Shown: positions 7,461 through 15,461, counted from the stretch's first letter. The stretch is 19,738 bases of DNA from Chloroflexota bacterium (GCA_005882055.1 VBGQ01000063.1:1-19738); one strand, 5' to 3'. Numbers and translations are program-made. Notes: a model not told the origin generated them from the sequence alone.

Positions 7461-8782
7461 GCGGCATCTCCGCGCTGCCGGCGTTGACGGCGCACGAGAA
7501 GCAGCCCGCCCAGTGCGAGCGCGATGATGGCCACCCCCACGACCGCCCAGACGGCGAGCGGCAGGCTGCCCTGGCCGGTCGCGGGCTCGGCAGGCGCTCC
7601 GTTCGGGCCACTCGTGCCCTGGCCGGCGGTCGCCGGGCTAGCGCCTGCCCGCACGATCGAGGGCCCGATGCTGGCCGCCGGGACTGGCTTGGGTTCCGCA
7701 GCGCCGAAGGAACGGAAGTAATCCGAGAACAGCTGAGCGGAGGGCACGCCGGTCCCGGCGCGAAGCGCCTCGTCATCGGTTGCCCCGGTCCGGTACGCGG
7801 CCGCGATGCCGCTCATGGCCTTGTCGCCGTACATCCGCATGATCCGGTCGACCATGGTCGTGCCTTCCGCGTACGAGAGGGCCGACCCGCGGGCGCCGAT
7901 CGGGAAGGCATCGGTCATGGCGCTGAAGCTGATCAGGCCGGTGGACACCTCGGAGCGGACGGTGGCCGCCTGCGCATCGGCGTTCTGCCCCTCGGACCAG
8001 ACCGCGAAGCCTTCGTTCAGCCAGAGCGGAGCCTGGTGGAAGTCGTTGCGGGTCGCGTCAAAGAACACGACGTGGGTCACCTCGTGGGCGAGGGCGCGAT
8101 CCAGGTAGTCGCTGGAGCCGCCGCCGAGCCACATGAACACGGTGCGGATGCCCGGGAAGGTGGCGGCGCCGGTCCATTCCCGGGCGCCCGGGCCCAGGGC
8201 GCCAAAGAAGTCGTCGTGGGTGACGTAGACGAAGATGTCGACCGGCCCATCCAGGGTGTGCCCAAGGACCTTCTCCGCGCGCGACACGGCCCCGCCAGTC
8301 AGGTCGCCAAAGCGGCGTGCCCTCGCCTCGGAGCTGCCGTACCAATGCACGGTGGCGTCGCCCATCTGCGCGGAATGCCAGTCCAGGCCGGGTCGGTTGT
8401 CGGCGTAGCGAAGGCTCCCCGCAGCGCTCTCGGTGACGGTGGACCCGCTGGTTGCGCGCCATCGGTATTTGATGGGGGTATTGGGTGTGAGGTATTGGTC
8501 GGAGGCGTCCCAGGTGTACGTCGCGGCTGAACCTGCGACCTCGACGGGTGCCACGAAGGTCCCGTCCGGATCGATGCCGAAGTCGATCAGCAGCTCGAGG
8601 CGATCGGGCGCGCCCCCCGGGAGGACGACCTTGAAGGTGATCGCCTTGCCGTACTGCTCGGAAGCGCTCATCGGTCCAAAACCGGTGAAGCCCTCCACCG
8701 GCGCGGCGACGCCAAGCGCGACCACTAGCAGCAGGCCGATGGCAAGCGGAAGCCCAAGCGGAAGGTGATGCACGCGCCGCAT
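7457..8782 (-). CDS. Membrane-anchored MA-type (HExxH) peptidase
   Basis: This is a 441-residue exported protein. A signal peptide or anchor spans about residues 8-28. Then comes a beta-sandwich-like domain (about 35-125), then a gluzincin catalytic domain with LAHEVTHVVFF (HExxH at 233-237) and LWLNEGFAVW, whose Glu257 is the expected third zinc ligand. A Pro/Ala/Ser/Gly-rich linker leads to a C-terminal membrane helix (about 405-428) and a basic tail (RRQRRQRG), giving an outside-facing anchored enzyme. The motif order fits the peptidase MA family. The frame is open far upstream, but the ATG at 8782 overlaps the stop of the upstream gene as TGATG and begins a good signal sequence. Substrate unknown. 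It lies between a peptide-type binding protein and the DUF881 pair, which hints at envelope peptide processing. Confidence 0.85.
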   Translation of the reverse strand: MRRVHHLPLGLPLAIGLLLVVALGVAAPVEGFTGFGPMSASEQYGKAITFKVVLPGGAPDRLELLIDFGIDPDGTFVAPVEVAGSAATYTWDASDQYLTPNTPIKYRWRATSGSTVTESAAGSLRYADNRPGLDWHSAQMGDATVHWYGSSEARARRFGDLTGGAVSRAEKVLGHTLDGPVDIFVYVTHDDFFGALGPGAREWTGAATFPGIRTVFMWLGGGSSDYLDRALAHEVTHVVFFDATRNDFHQAPLWLNEGFAVWSEGQNADAQAATVRSEVSTGLISFSAMTDAFPIGARGSALSYAEGTTMVDRIMRMYGDKAMSGIAAAYRTGATDDEALRAGTGVPSAQLFSDYFRSFGAAEPKPVPAASIGPSIVRAGASPATAGQGTSGPNGAPAEPATGQGSLPLAVWAVVGVAIIALALGGLLLVRRQRRQRGDAA

Positions 8783-10365
8783 CAGCTGCGACTCACCAGG
8801 CCAAAGTCGAGCAGTCCGACGGTGAGCGTTCCAAGGCCCTGCAGGCCCGGTCGCACCAGCCAGCTGGACTCGTCGTACGACCAGGGGACCATGGGAGCCT
8901 GGTCGTCGACCTCGGCCTCGACCTTCGCGTAGGCCGCTGCTTGCTGCACCTTCCCGGTGGCTGCGGCCGCCGCATCGAGGAGCTGGGCGAAGCGTGGGTC
9001 GTTCCACCGACCGTAGTTGCTGCGAGCGCCCGGAGAGAGCAGCAGGTCGTACAGCGCGTGGGGCGACGGGTAGTCGGCGACCCAATTGATGGCGAAGACC
9101 TGCGGGATCCGACCTCCGTCGAGCGCGGTGAAGTAGTCGCCGAAGGCCATGCTCTCGACCTTCACCGCCACGCGCAGCTCCTTGCGCCAGGTGGCGACGA
9201 TCGGAGAAGCGTCAAAGAAGGTCGGGACCGTGACCGTGATGGTGCCGAGCTTCGTGCGATCCGTGAATCCGGCTTCATCGAGCAGCCGATTGGCTTCCTG
9301 CGGGCTCGCGGCCGAGGCAGCAGAGAGTCCCGCCGGCTGGATCGCCGGCGGCACGACCGAGTTCGCCGCGGTTGCGGAGGCGCCGTCGGCGAGCTCGACC
9401 AGCCTGGGCACATCGAGCGCAAGCGCGAATGCACGACGGACCCGCGCATCCCCGAAGGGAGGGCGCGTGGTATCGAACCCGATGTACTCGACCGAGAGTG
9501 CCGCGGCTCGATGCAGCGCGGGGCCCAGGTCGTGGTCATACGCGATCCAGGTGGCGTCCGATCCGCCGATCTCCGCCAGGTCGAGCTTGTTGTCGGCGTA
9601 GGCCGTTACCGCGTCCCCGGTGAGGTCGGTCAGCCAGTCGATCTCTCCGATGGGCGGCGCCGAACCGGCGTAGTGCGGATTGGCCTTCATCACCAGGGTG
9701 GTACCCGTAAGCCCGCTGGCCGTGTACGGGCCCGATCCGACGAAATGGTCCGCCGTCTGCCATGTTCCGGAGGACGTTGCGGTGCGCGGCACCACGAAGG
9801 TCGAAGGAGTCGCGGTGATCGACGTGAAATAGCTGGCCGCGTGGCGGAGGCGGACGATCAGCGTCGTCGCGTCGCGCGCCTCGATGCCCACCGCGGACTC
9901 GCTCCCGGATCCTGAGGCACGCTCCGCGGCTCCCGTGATCACGTTCAGGACGTCCGGGGCGGTGGCCTGGACGGCTGGGTCGAGCAGCCGAAGCCACGAC
10001 CGGCGAACGTCGCTCGCGTCCAGGGGCGATCCGTCGGAGAAGCTCAGCCCACTGCGCAGGTGGAAGGTGTATGTGCGCCCGTCGCCGCTCACGTCCCACG
10101 AGCGGGCGATGCTCGGGTAGACGTTCCCTTCCTCGTCCAGCCGGGTCAGTCCGGCGTACAGCTGGAGGAGGAGCTGGACATCACCCGCGTCCGCGATCCG
10201 CGCCGGGTCGAGCGTCTTCACCTCGCCACCCAGATAGCGCAGCGGTGCGTCCGCGCCCCTGGCGGGGAGGCGCTGGAGGCCGATGACCGAGGCGAGGAGG
10301 AAGAGCGCGGCAAGGGCCGCCGCGGCACGCCTCAAGGCGTTGCGGCGCGGTGATGCCGGGGGCAT
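8782..10365 (-). CDS. Family-5 extracellular solute-binding protein (peptide/oligopeptide type)
   Basis: This is a 527-residue protein from the ATG at 10365. A signal peptide (RRAAAALAALFLLASVIG) ends near ARGADA. There is no lipobox Cys, so it is secreted or N-anchored rather than a lipoprotein. SBP_bac_5 landmarks follow: TLDPARIADAGDVQLLLQLYAGL, GRTYTFHLRSGLSFSDGSPL, VGSGPYTASG, RVRRAFALALDVPRLVEL, and near the end LLLSPGARSNYGRWNDPRFAQLL and PMVPWSYDES. Members bind oligopeptides, nickel, sugars or other ligands for ABC importers. No permease or ATPase gene lies in the window, so it either works with components encoded elsewhere or is a stand-alone receptor. The frame is open to a GTG at 10473, but that codon lies upstream of the likely -10 box, so the ATG at 10365 is preferred. 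It heads the leftward gene run. Confidence 0.86.
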   Translation of the reverse strand: MPPASPRRNALRRAAAALAALFLLASVIGLQRLPARGADAPLRYLGGEVKTLDPARIADAGDVQLLLQLYAGLTRLDEEGNVYPSIARSWDVSGDGRTYTFHLRSGLSFSDGSPLDASDVRRSWLRLLDPAVQATAPDVLNVITGAAERASGSGSESAVGIEARDATTLIVRLRHAASYFTSITATPSTFVVPRTATSSGTWQTADHFVGSGPYTASGLTGTTLVMKANPHYAGSAPPIGEIDWLTDLTGDAVTAYADNKLDLAEIGGSDATWIAYDHDLGPALHRAAALSVEYIGFDTTRPPFGDARVRRAFALALDVPRLVELADGASATAANSVVPPAIQPAGLSAASAASPQEANRLLDEAGFTDRTKLGTITVTVPTFFDASPIVATWRKELRVAVKVESMAFGDYFTALDGGRIPQVFAINWVADYPSPHALYDLLLSPGARSNYGRWNDPRFAQLLDAAAAATGKVQQAAAYAKVEAEVDDQAPMVPWSYDESSWLVRPGLQGLGTLTVGLLDFGLVSRS

Positions 10366-10448
10366 GCCGGAGGCGACGAACGAGGCAAGGAGGTGGGCGA
10401 GAGCGCGCGGGGCGGGGTCGGCGCGCGGGGCTGGCGGCGCACGGCCGG

Positions 10449-10455
10449 TAGTATA
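10449..10455. promoter_or_regulatory. Overlapping divergent -10 elements
   Basis: The short AT-rich island TAGTATA is bounded by GC-rich sequence. On the plus strand TAGTAT (10449-10454) sits 8 bases before the GTG at 10463, the spacing of a leaderless transcript start. On the minus strand the same bases read TATACT (10455-10450), a 5/6 match to TATAAT. That would give an untranslated leader of roughly 75 bases before the solute-binding-protein ATG at 10365. No clear -35 hexamer is seen on either side. The position in the only divergent intergenic region makes promoter function likely, but it rests on sequence alone. Confidence 0.5.
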
Positions 10456-10462
10456 CGGGCCC

Positions 10463-10837
10463 GTGCATGCCACCCACGAGCACCGGTTCCGGCCGCAGAC
10501 TCCGGGCAGCCTGACCCTGCACCAGTTCGTGGAGTCGTTGCGGCGCTGGACGCCGGAGATGCGCCAGATCGCCCAGATCGCACTGACCAGGTCGGAAGCT
10601 GAGCGCCAGCGCTATCTGCAGCAGTTCCACAGCGGACACCATGACCGCGCCGGCGGAACCTTCGACAGCTTCGTGCGCTGGGCCTACTCGGACCCGCGGC
10701 TTGACTTCGTTCCGGCTCTGCAGGCGGACCTGGATCGCCCGGATGCGGACTACGAAGGTGCTCTCGAGCATGAGGCAGATGTGCTGGTCCAGATGCGTGG
10801 GGAGGGCAAGACACCCGGCCAGCGTGTCCGCGATTAG
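10463..10837 (+). CDS. Unrecognised protein, cut short by an in-frame TAG
   Basis: This 124-codon frame runs from the GTG at 10463 to TAG at 10835-10837. The sequence is soluble, helical and charged: HATHEHRFRPQTPGSLTLHQ, WTPEMRQIAQIALTRSEAER, FDSFVRWAYSDPRLDF, then an acidic Asp/Glu stretch. I do not recognise a family. No membrane segment, signal peptide or metal motif stands out apart from scattered His. The frame is open well upstream, but the GTG is preferred because a -10-like TAGTAT lies 8 bases before it and the upstream translation is Arg/Ala shadow sequence. After the TAG, the same frame stays open with normal codon use for 53 more codons (see the next entry), so the intact ancestral protein was probably about 178 residues. 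Confidence 0.6.
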   Translation: MHATHEHRFRPQTPGSLTLHQFVESLRRWTPEMRQIAQIALTRSEAERQRYLQQFHSGHHDRAGGTFDSFVRWAYSDPRLDFVPALQADLDRPDADYEGALEHEADVLVQMRGEGKTPGQRVRD

Positions 10838-10999
10838 CTCGCCCTCCTGGGCGTCGTGGGTTCGGAGCAGGTCAAGGCCGGGCTGGCGAGCCTGATGCCG
10901 CCGGGCACGCCCGACGCGGTGGTCGTCGCCACGCTGCGCCTCATGCGCCGCCGCTGGCTCGAGCGCTACGGCGATGACCCGTTCTTCGCGGAGGACTGA
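10838..10999 (+). pseudogene. In-frame continuation of the preceding gene after the TAG
   Basis: The 53 sense codons from 10838 to the TGA at 10997-10999 read LALLGVVGSEQVKAGLASLM, a short Pro/Gly/Asp turn, then VVVATLRLMRRRWLERYGDD. This is a coherent amphipathic and hydrophobic helix pattern with GC-rich third positions. The join, ...GQRVRD-stop-LALLG..., looks like an interrupted helix; TTG to TAG would be a single-base change. An internal GTG at 10856 could start a 47-residue product, but no Shine-Dalgarno sequence precedes it. The end overlaps the start of the copper-resistance fusion gene by 26 bases, as expected for coupled genes. Best read as the C-terminal part of a gene with a nonsense change, a sequencing error, or a readthrough extension. 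Confidence 0.5.
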
Positions 11000-13337
11000 G
11001 CGCCCCCGCGCGCTCCGACCGCTGCCGGTCGCGGCGGGGGTCGCGGTTGCCGTCCTGATCGCGACCGCCGGAACGGCGCACGGTCACGCGGAGCTGCTCA
11101 GCGCGGATCCAGCGGCCAACGCGAGCATCACCGCCTCACCGCCCCAGCTCGTGCTGAACTTCACGGAGGCGATCGACCCCGGCAACTCCTCGGTCTCCCT
11201 GCTGAGCCCCGACGGGCGGCCGGTGGCCGGAATGGGAGCCCTCCGCGTCAACCACGCCGCGACCGTCGCCTCCGTCTCGGTGCCGTCGCTGCAACCCGGC
11301 GTCTACACCGTCACGTACCGCGTCACATCTGCAACCGATGGCCACGTGACCACCGGCCAATACGCATTCCTGGTCGATCCGACGCGGACGCAACCGGGTC
11401 CCATTGGCAGCGCCACCTCTGCCTCGCCGTCCGCCGAGCCGACCACGGTGCTCGCGCGGTGGGCGGCCCTCGTCCTGCTCCTGGTGCTCTTCGGCATGGC
11501 GCTCTTCTGGCTCGCCTCTGCCCGGCCGGCAATGGCCGTGATGCGCCAAGGAGCGCAGGCGGCGCGAGATCTGCCGGCCGCCGAACCATGGGGCGCCATC
11601 ACCCTCATCGCCTCCGGCGCCTTTCTCGCCCTGGCGATCTTTCTCACGCTGGCGGCCGCTGCGATTGGTCCGAGCGGGCAAGGTCGCCCGATCCACGGCG
11701 GCCTTCCGCTCGACTTCGCCGCCCCGTTCGGCTGGACGCCCTTCGCCATCGCCATGCGCGTGGCATTGGCAGGAGTGGGAGCGACGTTCCTGCTCGCCGC
11801 CACGCGCTTCGTGGCGGTCGGCCAGGCACGACGGCGGCGGCTCCCGAGCGACGTGGACGGGATCCTGCTGACCGTGGTGCTCGTCGCAAGCGCGGCTGCC
11901 CTTGCTGGGATGAGCTTCGCCGGGCATGCCTTCTCCGGCGGTGGACCGATCTTCGCGACGATCGACTGGCTCCACCTCGTCGGCGTCGCGTCATGGCTCG
12001 GCACGCTCGGGGGGCTGTCAGTGCTCGCCTGGCACCTTCGCGGAGCCAAGACCGATAGAAGGGCCATCCTGGGCGCGGCGCTGGCGCGCCACTCGCGGGT
12101 GGCAATGATCGCTGCGCCGCTGGTGGTACTCACGGGCCTCGCCAACTCGCCCATCGTCATCGGGCAGGCACGCAACATCGTCGCCAGCCAGTACGGCGAC
12201 CTGGTGCTGGCCAAGGCGACCCTCTTCTCCGCAGCGGTCGCGATCGGCGCGGTCAACTACCTCCTCGTGCGCCGCCGGTCCACCGCCCGCGCGACGACGC
12301 TCGTTACGGCGGAGGCGCTGATCGGTCTCGCGGCAGTGGCTGTGGCCGCCACGATGCTGAGCGTCCAGCCCGCTGCCAGCCGGGTCCCGATCCTATCGGC
12401 CTCCGCGAACCAGACGGAGCACCTGTACGGCACCGCGGGCACGTCGACGGTGCACGCGGCGATCAGCATTCCTGCCCCGGGGGACCAGCTCTACCAGGTG
12501 GCCGTCGCGGATGCAGCCACCGGCGCGCCGCGCACCGACGTGCACGCGGTGGCGATGGAGTTCAGGCCTCCCGCCTCCACGGGGCTCGAGACCACCAGGG
12601 TGGCGATGAGCCGCACGCCGGACACCGCGATCTGGAGCGCGCAGGGGGCGTATACGCCACAGGTGGGCACCTGGACCATCGGCGTCCTCGTGCAACGCGC
12701 AGATCGGCTCGAGTCAGCGTCGTTCCCGCTCAGCGTGCAGGACCCGATCCCCGCCCAGGTCGTGCCTCCACCCGACACCGGCGTGGGGGTGCCCGCCGTG
12801 CTGGGCGTGCTGTGGGTGCTGCCGGACGGCCTGGGGGGCTGGCTGCTTCTCTGCGTGCCGCTGCTAGCGCTGGCGGCACTCGCCCTCGTCGAACGGGCGC
12901 GACCTGCAACAGCTGCCGGCTCACTGCCCTGGATGGCGCCCGCCAGGCTCGGCTTCGTGGTGGTGGCGGTGGTGATGGCGCTCGGAATCGGATCGCGCTC
13001 GGTGGTAGAGGCGGCGAACCGCGGCGCGTCACCGCGCTCGAATCCGATCGCCGCAAGCGCCGAGTCTGTCGCGCGCGGCAGGCTGATCTTCCTTGCGAAC
13101 TGTGCGACCTGCCATGGAGACGATGGGTCGGGACAGGGGCCACAGGCCGCCGGCATGCTTCCGGCCCCTGGAGCCATCGGCGCCGTCGTCCCCCGCATGA
13201 GCGATGCCCAGCTGCAGTACCTGGTGACCAACGGGTTGGCGGGCACGAAGATGCCATCCTTTGCGACAACCCTCTCAGAGAATGAGCGCTGGGACCTGGT
13301 GAACTACCTGCACAGCAGATGGAGGCCCGGCGAGTGA
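10974..13337 (+). CDS. CopC-CopD-cytochrome c fusion protein
   Basis: This is a 787-residue protein. A signal peptide (about residues 18-37) ends at AHG, leaving His38 as the mature N-terminus. The CopC domain that follows (HAELLSADPAANASI..., to about 135) ends with TDGHVTTGQYAFLV; the N-terminal His plus the D-x-H are the expected Cu(II) ligands. A CopD-type membrane domain (about 155-455, eight or so helices) contains TIDWLHLVGVASWLGTLGGL. A beta domain (about 465-590) resembles the YtkA-like segments found after CopD. Two more helices precede a C-terminal cytochrome c domain with CATCH (710-714) and a likely Met ligand in KMPSF (Met760). It would bind copper outside the cell, possibly import it, and carry heme c on the same chain. 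It overlaps the gene before it by 26 bases and the gene after it by 4. Confidence 0.88.
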   Translation: MTRSSRRTERPRALRPLPVAAGVAVAVLIATAGTAHGHAELLSADPAANASITASPPQLVLNFTEAIDPGNSSVSLLSPDGRPVAGMGALRVNHAATVASVSVPSLQPGVYTVTYRVTSATDGHVTTGQYAFLVDPTRTQPGPIGSATSASPSAEPTTVLARWAALVLLLVLFGMALFWLASARPAMAVMRQGAQAARDLPAAEPWGAITLIASGAFLALAIFLTLAAAAIGPSGQGRPIHGGLPLDFAAPFGWTPFAIAMRVALAGVGATFLLAATRFVAVGQARRRRLPSDVDGILLTVVLVASAAALAGMSFAGHAFSGGGPIFATIDWLHLVGVASWLGTLGGLSVLAWHLRGAKTDRRAILGAALARHSRVAMIAAPLVVLTGLANSPIVIGQARNIVASQYGDLVLAKATLFSAAVAIGAVNYLLVRRRSTARATTLVTAEALIGLAAVAVAATMLSVQPAASRVPILSASANQTEHLYGTAGTSTVHAAISIPAPGDQLYQVAVADAATGAPRTDVHAVAMEFRPPASTGLETTRVAMSRTPDTAIWSAQGAYTPQVGTWTIGVLVQRADRLESASFPLSVQDPIPAQVVPPPDTGVGVPAVLGVLWVLPDGLGGWLLLCVPLLALAALALVERARPATAAGSLPWMAPARLGFVVVAVVMALGIGSRSVVEAANRGASPRSNPIAASAESVARGRLIFLANCATCHGDDGSGQGPQAAGMLPAPGAIGAVVPRMSDAQLQYLVTNGLAGTKMPSFATTLSENERWDLVNYLHSRWRPGE
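13321..13325 (+). promoter_or_regulatory. Ribosome binding site that decides the GTG 13334 start
   Basis: GGAGG lies 8 bases upstream of the GTG at 13334 and inside the end of the copper/cytochrome fusion gene. It favours GTG 13334 (GTGA overlap with the preceding TGA) over the in-frame ATG at 13319, which overlaps the site itself. Confidence 0.6.
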
Positions 13338-14750
13338 TCCGGGGCCAACGATCGAGGCCGCTCGTCCCCGTCCTCCTCTCCGGACTGGCAGTCGCGGCGC
13401 TGAGCCTGCTGCCCGGAGGTTCGGTGCTGGCCCATGCGGTCGGGAAGCCATTCCAGTCCCCCATCCCCCTCTGGCTGCAGCTCGGCGGCGCCGGCCTCGC
13501 CGTCGCCGCGGCGTTCCTCGTGTCGGCCACCGTCGTGAAGGTCGGGACCGATGCGCCGCGCTACCCCCGCCTGCGGATCCCGCTCCTCCCCTCGCTGGTG
13601 CTCGGTTGGCTGCTCGCCGCGGTGGGCATGATCTGGTGGTACGGCGCCATCGTCGCCGCGTTCGCGATCGGCGGGGAGACCCCCATCCCAGCTATCGGGC
13701 TGTGGATCTTCGTTTGGGCGGCGCTGCCGATCGCGGCGGAGCTCCTGGGAAATCCCTGGCCCGCGCTGAGCCCATTCCGCACCACGTTCGCGCTGCTCGA
13801 GCGGCTCGCCCGCTTCCTTGGCTTCGATCGGCTCGACCTGGGGCTGGTCTATCCGTCGCGCGCGGCACGATGGCCGGCGGTGCTGCTGCTCTTCGCGGGG
13901 GTCTGGTCCGAGCTCGTCCTTCCCGGGGCCACCGAGGCGGGCTCAGTCGGCGCGCTGATGGCCGGCTACACGCTCGTCACGCTGGTTGGCATGGCCTGCT
14001 TCGGACGCGTAGGCCAGGAGCGATGTGATCCGGACAGCTGCGTGGACTGCCCCGAATGCGCGGTCGCAGCCGACGCCACCGAGCGCCGGCCAGAGCTTCG
14101 ACCCTGGTTCGCGGGCCTCACCGAGGTGCGTACCGGAGGTTGGTCCGACGCCGGCTTCATCCTCCTGGCGCTTGCCGGCGTGAGCTACGACGGATTCCGC
14201 CAGACAGCGCAATGGCAGGACCTCGAGAACAGCCTTCTGCCGGTGTTCCAACCTTCGCTGGGAGGGTTCGAGGCGTTCCTGGTGGTCGGAACGCTGGGCC
14301 TGCTCGGAATCTGGCTGCTCTTCCTCGTCGTCTTCGTGACCGGAGCCGCCGTCACGCGGCGATTGAGCGAGGGAACGCCCGCCCGACTCGGCACGGTGGT
14401 GGGTGCCTATGCCGCGACGCTCCTGCCCATCGCCGGCGGGTACCTGATAGCCCACTACCTGACCCTGGTGATCCAGGGGGTGGTGTGGGTTCCGGAGCTC
14501 CTGCGGGATCCGCTGGCCCAGGCTCCCCCGCTCGAGATCCCCACCAGCCTGGTGTGGTACGGATCAGTGGCGGCAATCGTGCTCGGCCACATCGCGGCGA
14601 TCGTTTTGTCCCACCGGATCGCTTTGCGTGATGCACCGCTGCGTCCCCTTCGTGCCGGAGTACCGCTCGCAACGCTGATGGTGGCCTACACGGTCCTGTC
14701 TCTGTGGATCATCGCGCAGCCCATCGTCCAGGAGCCATCCACGTCGGGCG
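13334..14750 (+). CDS. Polytopic membrane protein with a four-cysteine cluster; 3' end run on
   Basis: About 470 residues of real coding sequence with roughly 10-12 membrane helices. It opens with a signal-like helix, LAHAVGKPFQSPIPLWLQLG, then VVKVGTDAPRYPRL. The layout (export signal, AHxxGKPF-SPIPLW, many helices, LSLWIIAQPIV near the end) resembles a poorly described actinobacterial and Chloroflexota membrane family often mislabelled fenitrothion hydrolase; that link is from memory and tentative. Between two helices is CDPDSCVDCPEC (Cys231, 236, 239, 242), preceded by Cys222: a C-x4-C-x2-C-x2-C arrangement suited to a metal or Fe-S site. No stop follows IIAQPIVQE. The frame stays open to 15553, but beyond about 14750 it is a shadow of ccdA, so its natural stop appears lost. 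The GTG at 13334 overlaps the previous stop. Confidence 0.65.
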
Positions 14751-14756
14751 CGGGCG

Positions 14757-15461
14757 GTCATCTCGTTCGCGTCGCCCTGCGTGCTGGCGCTGATCCCTGT
14801 CTACCTCGCGTTTCTCGGCGAGACGGCGGGTGCGGACCCATCGGTCGGTGTGCTCGCTTCGCCAGGCGCAGCCGGGGCCATCGTCGTGCCTTCGGGGCGC
14901 CCCGTCATCGGTCAAGCGCTCCTGTTCGTCATTGGCTTCAGCGCCGTGTTTGTGCTGGTCGGCACGCCCATCGGCCTGTTGGGCGGAGCCCTCTTCCAGG
15001 TCGAACCGATCCGACAGCTCGCAGGCCTTGCGGTGATCGCCATTGGCCTGCTGACGACCGGCGTCCTTGGGCCGGTGCTGGACCGGTTGTCGCTGCCGAG
15101 CCCTCCTCCGGGCGCCTTGCCGCCCGGGCGCGTCGCCCGAGCGCTGGCGCTCGGCGCCCTGGTGGCGGTGGGTTGGACGCCATGCATCGGTCCGGTCCTT
15201 GGAGCGATCCTGACGATGGGCGCCTCGACGAACAGCGGACCGGTGGCCATCCTCCTCCTGACGGCCTACTCCGCGGGCCTGGCGATTCCCTTCCTCGCGG
15301 CCGCGCTGGCGCTCCCGCGCCTGCGACCGGTGATCGCACTCCTACGCCGGGGCCACCGAGTGGTGGCGGTCGTGGCCGGAGTCTTCATCATGCTTGTTGG
15401 GGTGCTGATCCTGGCCAACGCCTTCTGGCGCCTACAGGGAGCGTTCTCCTTCTTCCTCTAG
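14757..15461 (+). CDS. ccdA: CcdA/DsbD-type thiol-disulfide membrane transporter, 5' end disrupted
   Basis: About 234 residues of CcdA-like sequence. Helix 1 carries the first catalytic cysteine in VISFASPCVLALIPVYLAFL. Helix 4 carries the second in VGWTPCIGPVLGAIL. Six hydrophobic segments are seen in all, ending AFSFFL and TAG. CcdA moves reducing equivalents from cytoplasmic thioredoxin to extracytoplasmic apocytochrome c or thiol proteins, which fits the heme-c domain encoded two genes upstream. This frame has a stop at 14676 and no ATG, GTG or TTG until GTG 14781, which lies just after the first catalytic Cys (14778-14780). The normal 10-15 residues before VISF are absent. So the gene either lost its start together with the upstream stop, or the sequence has an error. 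The last 30 bases overlap the aquaporin gene tail to tail. Confidence 0.75.
   Translation, partial: VISFASPCVLALIPVYLAFLGETAGADPSVGVLASPGAAGAIVVPSGRPVIGQALLFVIGFSAVFVLVGTPIGLLGGALFQVEPIRQLAGLAVIAIGLLTTGVLGPVLDRLSLPSPPPGALPPGRVARALALGALVAVGWTPCIGPVLGAILTMGASTNSGPVAILLLTAYSAGLAIPFLAAALALPRLRPVIALLRRGHRVVAVVAGVFIMLVGVLILANAFWRLQGAFSFFL

Noticed and set aside
8460..8505. Three GGTATT repeats in a locally AT-richer stretch
   Set aside because: They fall inside the peptidase gene and encode the ordinary sequence YLTPNTPIKYRW; spacing is irregular.
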